The notes beneath the pieces are model-generated. The model ran no database searches. It was given only the letters and a program-made list of their open reading frames with translations, and was not told where the DNA came from. A stretch of DNA of 34,831 bases from an uncultured Roseburia sp. (GTDB lineage: Bacteria > Bacillota > Clostridia > Lachnospirales > Lachnospiraceae): contig CANRSX010000046.1 in the NCBI GenBank assembly GCA_947642555.1, positions 1 to 34,831 on the forward strand, given 5' to 3'. This document shows, piece by piece, positions 16,955 to 25,739 of the stretch. A program made the position numbers and the translations under genes. Position 1 is the first letter of the stretch. The number at the start of each line of letters is the position of its first letter.

Positions 16955-19558
16955 TCATTTTCCCGTCAGATCAAAAATTCCGGTATAACGCTCCTCATTT
17001 CCACTGTCCGCCGGAATCCGAAAAGAAATCGTCGTACCCTCATTTCGTTCACTTAGGATCAGCAGGTCCTCCCTGTAATACATCTTAAGCCGTCTTATTA
17101 AATTAGCCAGTCCGATGGATTTCTCATCGTTCATCCCCTGAATCTCATGAATCCGTTCCTGCGTCATCCCCATGCCGTTATCCTGCACCTGGACATAGAC
17201 CCACTCTTCCTCCCGGATGATGTCTACCCTGATTTCCAGCGGTTTTTCCTTATTTCTTCCATGCTTTACCGCATTCTCAACCAGAGGCTCGATCGAAAGC
17301 GGCAGAATCCGGATCGGATCATCCATACAGTTACAGTGAATCGAATGTCTGATATTTTCTCCAAACCGTACCTCCTCGATTGCAAGATATGCGTTTACCA
17401 GATTGATTTCCTGCTCGATCCCGACTTCTTTAAACAGATTATTTCCGAACAGGCTCCCGCGCAGGTAGTCGCTGAAATACACCAGAAGATCATATGCTTT
17501 CCCCGGATTCTCCAGACACAGGGGAAGGATCGTGCTGATGGTATTAAAAATAAAATGCGGATCCATCTGCGACTGTAAAAAATCCATCCGTGATACCAGC
17601 GCCTCCTCCACCGATTTCTTCAGATACATGGACATCGACACCTTTAACAGAAAATCCTCCCTGCTGAAGGGCTCCTCCAGAATATCGTTGATATGCTGCC
17701 GGATGTTTTCCTGAACATTTCTGCGCTTATACGGACGAATCAGGATAATGGGCAGCTGTCCCAGCGAATACCTTTTCCGGATCTTATCACAGATCTGATT
17801 CGTCGTCATTCGCTCAAATGTGGTCCCGATAAAAATGACTGCCACAAGGGGATGCTTTTCGATATAAGAAAGCGCGTCCTCACCGGTATTAAAGACCTTT
17901 AAGCGATAGGATTCCCGCATGGAATATGTGCGGATCAGCTCAATCTGCTCCGGCAGCGTGCTCACCAGGATCACCACAGGCATCCGTCTGTGCTTTCCGG
18001 AAAGTAATGTCTCATCTTCCTGATTTTCCAGCGAAGAACGCTGCATTTTAAAAAGCTGTTCTTCCCATACCGGGATCTCATACCATATAAAAAGATTCCC
18101 CTCCTCTATGCGGGCCGCCATACGTTCACACTGGGAGATCAGAAGGTTATGGGCAAAGATCAGGGGCAGTTCTTCCTGCTTGTCCGCCGAAATCATCTGT
18201 TCCTCCCGGAATATTTTCATCATCCGCCTGGCTCTCTTGTGCGCATCCTCAGCCACAGGTACAAAAAACTTTACCCTGATCTTATTCTCATCATAATCCG
18301 CCTTCGCACGGATCGTTTCGTCCTCACGGCAGATATCGTATAATTCCCGAAACAGATTGATCTGACTCTCCATAAACAGATACGGATCGCCATAGATATA
18401 CACCTCATGTTCCGGTCCGGGCAGCTGTATGGCGTCGTGAATTCCCGGATTTTCTTTCTGCAGAATATCAAACACATTCTGAAAAATCACCCGGATCCCC
18501 ACCTTCATCCGGTCGAGCTTTAACTCATCCCGCACCAGCATCGCATTACTCCGATACCACTCCATCGACCGCCGGATCTGCTCGCTCTCACTCCGGATCT
18601 TTTCTAAGATAAAACGCTCTTCCTCCTCCATTACCGCTTCCTTTTTCTCCAGCAGCAGTCCGTTTAATCCGTGTATAATTTCCACCGGCTTCTGAATGAT
18701 ATCCGTGATCTGTTCGATCATTTCATTCTTATAACGATCCAGTTCGCTGAGTCTCCGGTTCATTCTCTTATCATAAAAAATACGGCTGCGGTATGTCCGG
18801 AACTGCTCGAAAAAAATCAGTACATTGAGAATCAGCAGCAGATACAAAAACATCTGGAGCTGTCTCGTCTGCTCCCTCACATCCACCCCCTGCCGCAGCG
18901 CCAGATATTTTACATTCATTGCGGACATCAGCCCGAGAAGCAGCGCCGGAAACCAGAAGCCTCTCTTTTTATGATTCAGCGCAAACCAGACCAGAAGCCC
19001 GGCGGATACAGCCGCAGTCATCCACGTATAAACCTTTGCCATCTGAAATGCCTGTGCCGCGGGTGACAGAAGGATGCGGATCATAAATCCGGATGCATTA
19101 ATCCACAAAATTAGTTTGATCAATTTCTCCACGAGCGTTCCGCCCTTTAAAAGAAGAGAATAACAGACCACTGTCAGCGAAATCCAGAGCATGTGATTTC
19201 CTTTGATCCAGCAGACCCGCGCAAAGGAATCCAGATAAAAAATGGTATCCCTCTCCCATGCCGTACACAAAACGGCGGCGGACAGAAATAAAATTCCGGT
19301 CACATGGAGAAACGAATTATCCTCGATCGCCATAAAATAAACCATATAGCAGGCAAGCCCGAGAACGAGAAGAACCACCGACATCGTCGATTTCCCCGCG
19401 AAAAAATTCTGCACAATACTGTCGGCATTCACAAAGCTGCGCTTTACAAACAATGCGTGCTTAAAAATTGCGATCTGTTCCTGCGTTACCACATAAACGA
19501 TACCTGCGCTGCAGATTCCAAGAAGCAGCGTTCCGATCTGCTGAATCAGCTTTCTCAT
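16955..19558 (-). CDS. LytS/YehU-type sensor histidine kinase with dead kinase and dead receiver insertions
   Basis: An 867-residue membrane sensor. About eight hydrophobic helices occupy residues 4-250. Next comes a region that aligns with a HisKA dimerisation helix (KNEMIEQITDIIQKPVEII) but has Asp286 where His should be, followed by a weak ATPase-like part. Residues 527-640 resemble a receiver (VVILVSTLPEQIELI...), yet the phosphoacceptor site is Ile577, and Glu629 stands where the conserved Lys should be. The C-terminus is an active-looking His_kinase/HATPase pair: His668 in QMDPHFIFNTI, N-box ENAVKHG (761-767), G-box DNGMGM (793-798). GGAGGG lies 9 nt before the chosen ATG (MRKLIQQIG). 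It pairs with the LytTR regulator downstream and likely senses the sugar or its transport. Confidence 0.88.
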   Translation of the reverse strand: MRKLIQQIGTLLLGICSAGIVYVVTQEQIAIFKHALFVKRSFVNADSIVQNFFAGKSTMSVVLLVLGLACYMVYFMAIEDNSFLHVTGILFLSAAVLCTAWERDTIFYLDSFARVCWIKGNHMLWISLTVVCYSLLLKGGTLVEKLIKLILWINASGFMIRILLSPAAQAFQMAKVYTWMTAAVSAGLLVWFALNHKKRGFWFPALLLGLMSAMNVKYLALRQGVDVREQTRQLQMFLYLLLILNVLIFFEQFRTYRSRIFYDKRMNRRLSELDRYKNEMIEQITDIIQKPVEIIHGLNGLLLEKKEAVMEEEERFILEKIRSESEQIRRSMEWYRSNAMLVRDELKLDRMKVGIRVIFQNVFDILQKENPGIHDAIQLPGPEHEVYIYGDPYLFMESQINLFRELYDICREDETIRAKADYDENKIRVKFFVPVAEDAHKRARRMMKIFREEQMISADKQEELPLIFAHNLLISQCERMAARIEEGNLFIWYEIPVWEEQLFKMQRSSLENQEDETLLSGKHRRMPVVILVSTLPEQIELIRTYSMRESYRLKVFNTGEDALSYIEKHPLVAVIFIGTTFERMTTNQICDKIRKRYSLGQLPIILIRPYKRRNVQENIRQHINDILEEPFSREDFLLKVSMSMYLKKSVEEALVSRMDFLQSQMDPHFIFNTISTILPLCLENPGKAYDLLVYFSDYLRGSLFGNNLFKEVGIEQEINLVNAYLAIEEVRFGENIRHSIHCNCMDDPIRILPLSIEPLVENAVKHGRNKEKPLEIRVDIIREEEWVYVQVQDNGMGMTQERIHEIQGMNDEKSIGLANLIRRLKMYYREDLLILSERNEGTTISFRIPADSGNEERYTGIFDLTGK

Positions 19559-19688
19559 CTTCTGTCGCCCTCCCAGTGTATGTTGATCCCTCAATTCTGT
19601 ATGATGCGCATTTTCTATGGATTCTTTTCATGTCTTATCTTATGATCAGTCAGAATACAGACATTTTTTATTTTGAAAGGAGAACATT

Positions 19689-20531
19689 ATGGCACTGGAA
19701 AAAGTCAGAGACATTTTAAAGGATGCGGACGCCCGCAACGCTTCCGTCATCGCATTCGACGCGATGGATTACCCCACAATCTCCTCCGCCATTTATGGCG
19801 CGCAGGCGGTACGCCGCCCGGTTATCCTGATGCTCTACCCCTCCATGGACCGGCTGATCCCCTTAGAGGCATTTGCCGCCATGGTGCGCTCGCTGGCCGC
19901 AACGGTTTCCGTCCCGGTCGGGCTTCACTTAGACCACTCCAGCGATTTTTCCTACATTCTCCGGGCAATCCGCGCTGGCTTTACCTCCGTTATGGCCGAC
20001 GGCTCCACGCTGCCCTTTGAGGAGAATGTCGCGTTCACCTCCTCCGTCGTGGCTGTCGCGGACGCCTTTGACGTGGATGTCGAAGGGGAGCTGGGCCATG
20101 TCGGCCGCGCAACCGACGGCGATGATAAAAAAGAGGATCAGTATACCACGGCAGAGGAAGCGAGGGTCTTCGCCGAAAAAACAGGTGTGGCCTCCCTTGC
20201 CGTCGCCATCGGCAGCGCGCACGGCTTCTATACCAGCACGCCGAGGCTTGCGATCGACCGATTAGAGGAAATCAACCATGCAACCGACGTCCCGCTCGTC
20301 CTGCACGGCGGAAGCGGCATCCCGCATGAACAGCTTGAGGTCGCATTCCGAAAAGGGATCAATAAGTTTAATGTCGGAACCGAATTTTTCCACTTAAATC
20401 AGGTGGCTGCCGCCGATTATTTTAAGGAAAATCCCTCCCCCGTGAATGCCTTCGCCCACATTGATTCTGTCCAGGCAAAACTACAGGAATATATTGAAAA
20501 GAAGCTCCTGCTCACCACCTGGGAGATCTGA
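19689..20531 (+). CDS. Class II ketose-bisphosphate aldolase
   Basis: A 280-residue zinc-dependent aldolase of the fructose/tagatose-bisphosphate type. Asp82 and His83 (VGLHLDHSSD), Glu134 (VEGELGHVG), His178 (IGSAHGFY) and His206 (VLHGGSGIP) correspond to catalytic and metal-binding residues, and NKFNVGTEF is the phosphate-binding end. It cleaves a phosphorylated ketose into dihydroxyacetone phosphate and an aldehyde. AAAGGAG precedes the ATG. It is transcribed away from the sensor kinase gene (130 bp apart), on the far side of the regulatory unit from the kinase and isomerase genes. The close tie to that locus suggests it completes the isomerase-kinase-aldolase route, but general FBP aldolase activity cannot be excluded. 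Confidence 0.9.
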   Translation: MALEKVRDILKDADARNASVIAFDAMDYPTISSAIYGAQAVRRPVILMLYPSMDRLIPLEAFAAMVRSLAATVSVPVGLHLDHSSDFSYILRAIRAGFTSVMADGSTLPFEENVAFTSSVVAVADAFDVDVEGELGHVGRATDGDDKKEDQYTTAEEARVFAEKTGVASLAVAIGSAHGFYTSTPRLAIDRLEEINHATDVPLVLHGGSGIPHEQLEVAFRKGINKFNVGTEFFHLNQVAAADYFKENPSPVNAFAHIDSVQAKLQEYIEKKLLLTTWEI

Positions 20532-20614
20532 CCCGTCACCTCTACTCTAATGAAAAAAGAACAGAAAAGCAATGCTTTGCGCGCAAGCCGCATTCAGGAC
20601 GTTTAAGTTACATC

Positions 20615-20657
20615 AAAAAAACTCCCGGGAACACATCGGTCCGTGTCCCCGGGAGTT
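20615..20657 (-). terminator. Terminator between converging aldolase and dapB genes
   Basis: A strong stem of at least 9 bp (arms near 20620-20629 and 20648-20657, core CTCCCGGG) is followed on the minus strand by a run of T residues (20615-20620) and on the plus strand by a weaker CTCTGTTTTTC. It ends dapB and may also end the aldolase transcript. Confidence 0.85.
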
Positions 20658-20679
20658 TCTCTGTTTTTCTACTGGATGG

Positions 20680-21453
20680 TCACGCCTGCCCGGTCGCCGC
20701 CCGGATCACGTCGCGCATATCATAGCGGCCCGCCGGTTTTCCGGCCAGAAACTTCGCGGCCTCAACCGCCCCTTTTCCAAAGACGCTGCGCGAATACGCC
20801 GTGTGATGAAAGGTGATGACCTCATCGAGCCCGGCGAAGATCACTTCATGCTCGCCGACGATATTCCCGCCGCGCACCGCCGAGATTCCGATCTCATGCG
20901 GGTCCCGTTTCATCCGCTCCCCGCTGCGGTCATAGCGATAATGATAGGCGTCGTCGAGCGCCCCGTTTATGGAATCCGCAAGGGCAAGGGCCGTACCGCT
21001 CGGCGCGTCAAGCTTCTGATTGTGATGCTTCTCCACGATCTCGATATCGAACCCCGCAGGCGCTAAGGTCACCGCAGCCTTCTTAAGAAGCTCTGACAGC
21101 ATATTGATGCCAAGAGACATATTGGCGGATTTTAACACCGCCGTTTTTTTACAGGTCTCTTCCAGACGCGCAAGCTGCTCATCGGACAGTCCTGTCGTGC
21201 ACAAAACGACGGGAAGCCCGCGCTCCTCGCTGTATACAAGCAGATCGTCCACCGCCTTTGCCGTGGAAAAATCAATGATGACCTGTGCCTTCGCGTCGCA
21301 GACGGAAATATTGGGAAATACCGGATATTCGTTTGCGATCCCGTCGTACGTGTCGATCCCTGCCACAATCTCAATCTCCGGATCCTCCCGACAGATCTCC
21401 GTGATCACACGTCCCATTCTTCCGTTGCACCCATGTAAAATTGCCTTTATCAT
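20680..21453 (-). CDS. dapB: 4-hydroxy-tetrahydrodipicolinate reductase
   Basis: A 257-residue reductase of the diaminopimelate/lysine pathway, reducing the DapA product with NAD(P)H. The dinucleotide loop HGCNGRMGR is at 7-15, DFSTAKAV at 61-68, TTGLSDEQ near 86-93, and the catalytic segment EKHHNQKLDAPSGTA at 141-155 contains the catalytic His and Lys. The ATG at 21451-21453 (MIKAIL) with GGGGGAG about 9 nt upstream is chosen; the frame is open further back without a ribosome site. It follows dapA after 136 bp that contains a tandem repeat, and both genes are expected to be controlled by the lysine riboswitch upstream of dapA. Confidence 0.95.
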   Translation of the reverse strand: MIKAILHGCNGRMGRVITEICREDPEIEIVAGIDTYDGIANEYPVFPNISVCDAKAQVIIDFSTAKAVDDLLVYSEERGLPVVLCTTGLSDEQLARLEETCKKTAVLKSANMSLGINMLSELLKKAAVTLAPAGFDIEIVEKHHNQKLDAPSGTALALADSINGALDDAYHYRYDRSGERMKRDPHEIGISAVRGGNIVGEHEVIFAGLDEVITFHHTAYSRSVFGKGAVEAAKFLAGKPAGRYDMRDVIRAATGQA

Positions 21454-21522
21454 TCTGTTTTCTCCCCCGTATCTTATGCATCGTGGCACCGGCCCGTACT
21501 GCCGGCCGGCTGCGCCCGTTCT

Positions 21523-21576
21523 GATGCGCAGCCGGCGCAGGGCCGTTTTGATGCGCAGCCGGCGCAGGGCCGTTTT
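21523..21576. repeat. 27-bp tandem repeat, two perfect copies, between dapA and dapB
   Basis: Copies at 21523-21549 and 21550-21576 are identical, each starting GATGCGCAGCCGGCG and ending GGCCGTTTT. A diverged part-copy precedes them near 21505-21520. The unit is very GC rich and lies in the otherwise non-coding gap between dapA and dapB. Confidence 0.9.
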
Positions 21577-21589
21577 GCTTCACGTCATG

Positions 21590-22480
21590 TCATGCCAGCG
21601 CGATCCCGTGCGCCCGCATCGCCTCCGCGAGCTTTGCCGTGCCGGCCTCCGTCATCTCCGTCAGCGGAGAGCGCAGCGGCCCGGCTCCTTTTCCCATCAG
21701 ATCTAACGCCTTCTTCACCGGGATCGGGTTGACCTCACTGAAAAGCGCCTCCACCAGCGGCTGTGCGCGAAGCTGTATCTGCATCGCACGCGAAAGATCG
21801 CCCGCCTCAAATGCCGCGCACATATCGTGCACCTCACGCGGCGCGATGTTTGACCACACGGAGATCACGCCCTTTGCCCCGATCGCAAGGAGCGGCACCA
21901 CGATTCCGTCCTCACCGGAGTACAGATCGATCTTGCCGTCCGTCAAATACATCGTTTTTGCGGCCTGTGCGACATTGCCGCTGGCCTCCTTGATCCCGAC
22001 GATATTCTCGACCTCCGTAAACAGCTTCGCCGCTGTCTCCGGCAGGATATTGACCCCGGTTCTGCCCGGCACGTTGTACATGATGATCGGGAGCTTCACC
22101 GACTCCGCGATCTCGGTGTAATATTTCATCAGTCCGCCCTGGGTGGCCTTGTTATAATACGGCGTCACCGCAAGCAGCCCGTCTGCCCCCGCCGCCTCAG
22201 CCTCCTTCGAGAGATGAACCGCCTCTCTCGTGCAGTTTGAACCGGTTCCGGCCACAACCGGCACGCGGTGGCCGACAAACCGCACCGCCGCCCGGATGAC
22301 TTCATTGTGCTCCTCCGTGGTCAGCGTCGAGCTCTCCCCGGTTGTCCCCGCAATGATGATGCAGTCCGTCCCCTGGTCAATCTGCCAGTCGATCAGCTCC
22401 TTTAACCTGTCATAATTGACCTCTTCGTTTTCTTTCATCGGTGTGACGATCGCCACACCCGCCCCTTTAAAAATTGACAT
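21590..22480 (-). CDS. dapA: 4-hydroxy-tetrahydrodipicolinate synthase
   Basis: A 296-residue TIM-barrel aldolase that condenses pyruvate with aspartate semialdehyde, the first committed step to diaminopimelate and lysine. It has the substrate loop AGTTGESSTLT (44-54), Tyr136 in MYNVPGRTG (Arg141 follows) and the Schiff-base Lys164 in VGIKEASG. Length is typical. The ATG at 22478-22480 (MSIFKG) lies 6 nt behind GGAGG and is preferred to a GTG one codon earlier. The upstream leader carries a lysine riboswitch and a terminator, and dapB follows on the same strand. Confidence 0.96.
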   Translation of the reverse strand: MSIFKGAGVAIVTPMKENEEVNYDRLKELIDWQIDQGTDCIIIAGTTGESSTLTTEEHNEVIRAAVRFVGHRVPVVAGTGSNCTREAVHLSKEAEAAGADGLLAVTPYYNKATQGGLMKYYTEIAESVKLPIIMYNVPGRTGVNILPETAAKLFTEVENIVGIKEASGNVAQAAKTMYLTDGKIDLYSGEDGIVVPLLAIGAKGVISVWSNIAPREVHDMCAAFEAGDLSRAMQIQLRAQPLVEALFSEVNPIPVKKALDLMGKGAGPLRSPLTEMTEAGTAKLAEAMRAHGIALA

Positions 22481-22530
22481 CACAGTCCTCCTATCATATC
22501 CTGCTTTAAGTATACGCAGACAGAGAATTT

Positions 22531-22567
22531 CGGTGCAAAGAAAACGACCGGCCCGAATGAGCCGGTC
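22531..22567 (-). terminator. Expression-platform terminator of the lysine riboswitch
   Basis: On the minus strand GACCGGC and GCCGGTC (arms 22561-22567 and 22546-22552) form a 7-bp stem with an 8-nt loop, followed by GTTTTCTTT. It stands between the lysine aptamer and dapA and would stop transcription when lysine is bound. Confidence 0.8.
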
Positions 22568-22611
22568 TGATTCTCCGATGCATCTGATATCTCAGGTAAT
22601 CCTGTCGAACC

Positions 22612-22773
22612 GATAGCGCCCCATCCGTAAAAGATGACAGTCATGGAGCTCTTAACTCCATGCCCAAGTGATACAGCCGCAGGCGCTGACCCTTTCGGCG
22701 TCCTCCCCTTTCGCTCCCGTCGCCTGTGCCTGCCACATCCGGAACGCTACTCTTAGAGCACGCAACCTCTATC
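22612..22773 (-). promoter_or_regulatory. Lysine riboswitch (L-box)
   Basis: On the minus strand the leader of dapA shows the L-box marks in order: GATAGAGGTTGCG at the 5' side of P1 (22761-22773), AAGAGTAGCG, then AAAGGGGAGGACGCCGAAAG, CTGTCATC, and GGGGCGCTATC, whose CTATC (22612-22616) closes P1 with GATAG. This follows the order of the well-known lysine riboswitch of Bacillus lysC. It binds lysine and, with the terminator at 22531-22567, represses dapA-dapB when lysine is plentiful. Confidence 0.92.
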
Positions 22774-22795
22774 TGTGTAATCTTTATTTTTACTA

Positions 22796-22824
22796 ACCAT
22801 AGCACGATACGGTCCTGTTGTCAA
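22796..22824 (-). promoter_or_regulatory. Sigma-A promoter of the dapA riboswitch leader
   Basis: TTGACA (22819-22824, complement), a 17-bp spacer and TATGGT (22796-22801) lie just ahead of the lysine aptamer. The start of transcription would fall near 22789, about 15 nt before P1. Confidence 0.65.
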
Positions 22825-22842
22825 CAGCTACTTTGCCGTGTT

Positions 22843-23472
22843 TTACTCCTCCAGAAAATCTATTTTACTGACAGAAACCTCATACGCCACACGCTTTTCC
22901 GTCTCTGTCTCCGACAATTTTTTCACATACTCCCTGCTCTGGATCCTTCCCCATACCTGCACATGTCCGCCCACCTCAAAGCCCGAGGCAAACCTCGCGT
23001 TTCTGCCCCAGCAGATACACGGGATATAATCGGATTTGCCGTAAGAGCGGTTCACCGCAATCAGAAGATCCGCAATCTCGCGTCCGAGCGGCGTCTTGCG
23101 GTAAATCGGCTCCTTGCAGATATAACCGTCCAGAAAGATCTGATTGCTCTTAATCTCTTCCTCCACATCCTCCAGAAATTCCAGCTCTCTTACAAACACC
23201 GAGAGCACCAGCCGGTTCTTTTTTTCCTCGTGACGGTTGAAGGAGCGGAACTGTCCTGTGACGTAAATCTCCTGCCCGACATAATTCTGACTCACGTCAA
23301 TCAGACGTTCTGAAATCATCAGCGGTATGTAGTCCATGTAATTACTCAGGCGGTTTACTGCCACATCCACCATGTAGAATCCCTCTCCATACACCTCGTG
23401 ACTGAACCGGAAATCGGACACAATCTCCCCTACAATTGATACCTGGTTGTTTTCAAGAATTTTATCTGTCAT
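22843..23472 (-). CDS. Single-stranded-DNA-binding-like protein with two OB folds
   Basis: A 209-residue protein made of two OB-fold-like halves. Residues 8-100 read NQVSIVGEIVSDFRFSHEVY, then FYMVDVAVNRLS and a strand with VGQEIYVTGQFRSF. Residues 108-209 repeat the pattern (NQIFLDGYICKEPIYRKTPLGREIADLLIAVNR, CICWGRNARFASGFEVGGHVQVWGRI). The second half is closest to bacterial SSB/PriB. There is no acidic SSB tail. The ATG at 23470-23472 (MTDKILE) has AGGGAG about 10 nt upstream; the longer open frame starts inside the promoter region. Binding of single-stranded DNA is inferred from the fold only. It is a single gene between the dapA and typA promoters. Confidence 0.75.
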   Translation of the reverse strand: MTDKILENNQVSIVGEIVSDFRFSHEVYGEGFYMVDVAVNRLSNYMDYIPLMISERLIDVSQNYVGQEIYVTGQFRSFNRHEEKKNRLVLSVFVRELEFLEDVEEEIKSNQIFLDGYICKEPIYRKTPLGREIADLLIAVNRSYGKSDYIPCICWGRNARFASGFEVGGHVQVWGRIQSREYVKKLSETETEKRVAYEVSVSKIDFLEE

Positions 23473-23857
23473 GAATTTTTCTCCCTTCCTCTGATCATGC
23501 CGCTTATGTCTGCCGTACCTTCTTCCCGTTCCGTCCATCCTGCCGCATGATCTGCCTGACATCATAGTTTTACCATGTTTTTCCAGTAAGATACGTATTA
23601 TTATGTCGATAAGAAAACACATGTATTGACGTAATTTGTCATAATATAAATTTATATTTTTCTACATTTTCATTTTGTAACGTCCACAAAGCGACCCCGT
23701 TACTTCCTGAAAACTTCCATCACAGCACTTCCGCAAATTTTTTCTTGCGCATTTCTCCAAATGTGATAAAATATACACGCACTGCGGAGCACCGGCTGTT
23801 CCACAGACTGCCCGCAGGCAGCGCCACTTGTGCTTTTATAAGGAAAAGAGGTTTGTT
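23473..23857. promoter_or_regulatory. Divergent regulatory region of the SSB-like gene and typA, with typA promoter
   Basis: This 385-bp gap separates two divergent genes. On the plus side TTGCGC (23745-23750), 16 bp and TAAAAT (23767-23772) with an extended TG form the likely typA promoter. In the middle is an AT-rich patch with a perfect 16-bp palindrome at 23643-23658 (AATATAAA and its complement). I see no RNA gene or convincing open frame in it. Confidence 0.5.
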
Positions 23858-25696
23858 ATGAAGATAAAACGAGAAAATGTCCGCAACATCGCAATCATCG
23901 CCCATGTCGACCACGGCAAGACCACGCTGGTGGACGAGCTGTTAAAGCAGAGCGGCGTATTCCGGGAGAACCAGGCCGTGCAGGAGCGCGTGATGGACTC
24001 CAACGACATTGAGCGTGAGCGCGGCATCACGATTCTCTCCAAAAACACGGCGATCACCTACGGCGATGTGAAGATCAATATCATCGATACCCCGGGCCAT
24101 GCCGATTTCGGGGGCGAGGTGGAACGCGTGCTCAAAATGGTAAACGGCGTCATCCTCGTCGTGGACGCGTTCGAGGGCGTGATGCCTCAGACCAAATTCG
24201 TGCTGATGAAGGCATTGGAGCTTGCGCTCCCGGTCATCGTCTGCGTCAATAAAATCGACCGCCCGGAAGCGCGTCCGGACGAGGTGGTGGACGAGGTGCT
24301 CGAGCTGTTTATCGATCTCGACGCATCCGAGGAACAGTTAGACTGCCCGTTCCTCTTCGCCTCCGCGAGAGACGGCTACGCGGTGCGGGACACGGCGGAT
24401 CTCGGCGCCGAAAAGAAAGACATGACGCCGCTGTTTGAGACGATCTTAGACTACATCCCGGCGCCGGAGGGCGATCCCGAAGCGAATACGCAGGTTCTGA
24501 TCAGCACGATCGACTACAACGAATATGTCGGCCGGATCGGCATCGGAAAGGTGGACAACGGCTGCCTGAAGATCAATCAGGACGCTGTCGTCGTCAACCA
24601 CCACGAGCCGGACAAGCAGAAAAAGGTCCGCATCAGCAAGCTCTACGAATTTGACGGATTAAATAAGGTGGACGTCGCACAGGCTGAGGTTGGTTCGATC
24701 GTCGCGATCTCCGGCATTGCGGATATCCACATCGGCGATACGATCTGCGCGCCGGAAGCTCCGTCCGCAATCCCGTTCCAGCAGATCTCAGAGCCGACGC
24801 TCGCCATGAACTTTATCGTAAACGACAGCCCGTTTGCCGGACAGGAAGGAAAATATGTCACCTCCCGCCATATCAGAGACCGGCTGTTCCGCGAGCTGAA
24901 TACGGACGTCTCTTTGCGCGTCGAGGAGACGGACAGTCCGGATTCCTACAAAGTGTCCGGGCGGGGCGAATTACATCTGTCTGTTCTGATTGAAAACATG
25001 CGGCGCGAGGGCTACGAGTTTGCGGTCAGCAAGGCCGAGGTCCTCTACCACACCGACGAAAACGGAAAGAAAACCGAGCCGATGGAGCTCGCCTACGTGG
25101 ATGTGCCGGACGAATTTACCGGGTCTGTGATCGACAAATTAAGCCAGCGCAAGGGCGAGCTGCGCGGGATGAAATCCATCACCGGCGGCTACACCAGACT
25201 CGAATTCGTCATCCCCTCCCGCGGCCTGATCGGCTATCGCGGCGAATTTTTAACCGACACGCGCGGAAATGGGATCATCAACACGATTTTTGACGGCTAC
25301 GCGCCGTTTAAGGGCGAGATCGCCTACCGCAAGCAGGGTTCGCTGATCGCGTTTGAGAACGGGGAATCCGTCACCTACGGCCTCTTCTCCGCGCAGGACC
25401 GCGGCACGCTCTTTATCGGACCGGGCGAGCGCGTCTACGCCGGTATGGTGATCGGTTCCTCCTCGCGCGCGGAAGATATTGAGCTGAATGTCTGCAAGAA
25501 AAAGCATCTGACCAACACGCGTTCCTCCTCCGCGGACGAAGCGCTGACCTTAGTGCCGCCAAAGATTTTAAGCCTCGAGCAGGCGCTTGATTTTATCGAC
25601 GTGGACGAGCTTCTGGAGGTCACGCCGGAGAGCCTGCGCATCCGCAAACGGATCTTAGATCCCACGCTGCGCAAGCGGGCGGCGATGAAAAAATAA
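23858..25696 (+). CDS. typA: Translational GTPase TypA/BipA
   Basis: A 612-residue ribosome-binding GTPase of the EF-G family, involved in ribosome assembly and stress or cold adaptation. G1 is AHVDHGKTT (15-23), G2 RGITIL, G3 DTPGHADF and G4 NKID, followed by a beta-barrel domain, EF-G-like domains and the TypA-specific C-terminus ending in [17 protein letters not shown]. Length is typical. The ATG at 23858 (MKIKREN) has AGAGG 8 nt upstream; a longer reading frame upstream lacks a ribosome site. Codon use is strongly biased toward GC-ending codons, as expected for a well-expressed gene. Confidence 0.97.
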   Translation: MKIKRENVRNIAIIAHVDHGKTTLVDELLKQSGVFRENQAVQERVMDSNDIERERGITILSKNTAITYGDVKINIIDTPGHADFGGEVERVLKMVNGVILVVDAFEGVMPQTKFVLMKALELALPVIVCVNKIDRPEARPDEVVDEVLELFIDLDASEEQLDCPFLFASARDGYAVRDTADLGAEKKDMTPLFETILDYIPAPEGDPEANTQVLISTIDYNEYVGRIGIGKVDNGCLKINQDAVVVNHHEPDKQKKVRISKLYEFDGLNKVDVAQAEVGSIVAISGIADIHIGDTICAPEAPSAIPFQQISEPTLAMNFIVNDSPFAGQEGKYVTSRHIRDRLFRELNTDVSLRVEETDSPDSYKVSGRGELHLSVLIENMRREGYEFAVSKAEVLYHTDENGKKTEPMELAYVDVPDEFTGSVIDKLSQRKGELRGMKSITGGYTRLEFVIPSRGLIGYRGEFLTDTRGNGIINTIFDGYAPFKGEIAYRKQGSLIAFENGESVTYGLFSAQDRGTLFIGPGERVYAGMVIGSSSRAEDIELNVCKKKHLTNTRSSSADEALTLVPPKILSLEQALDFIDVDELLEVTPESLRIRKRILDPTLRKRAAMKK

Positions 25697-25702
25697 AACC
25701 GG

Positions 25703-25731
25703 TTGACAAACCGGTGCACCCGTTGTAAACT
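25703..25731 (+). promoter_or_regulatory. Sigma-A promoter of the metG T-box leader
   Basis: TTGACA (25703-25708), exactly 17 bp, and TAAACT (726-731 of 25 kb, i.e. 25726-25731) start 6 bp after the typA stop codon. The spacer contains GGTGCACC, which is also found as part of a perfect 14-bp palindrome in the leader at 25878-25891. Confidence 0.75.
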
Positions 25732-25739
25732 TGATGGAA

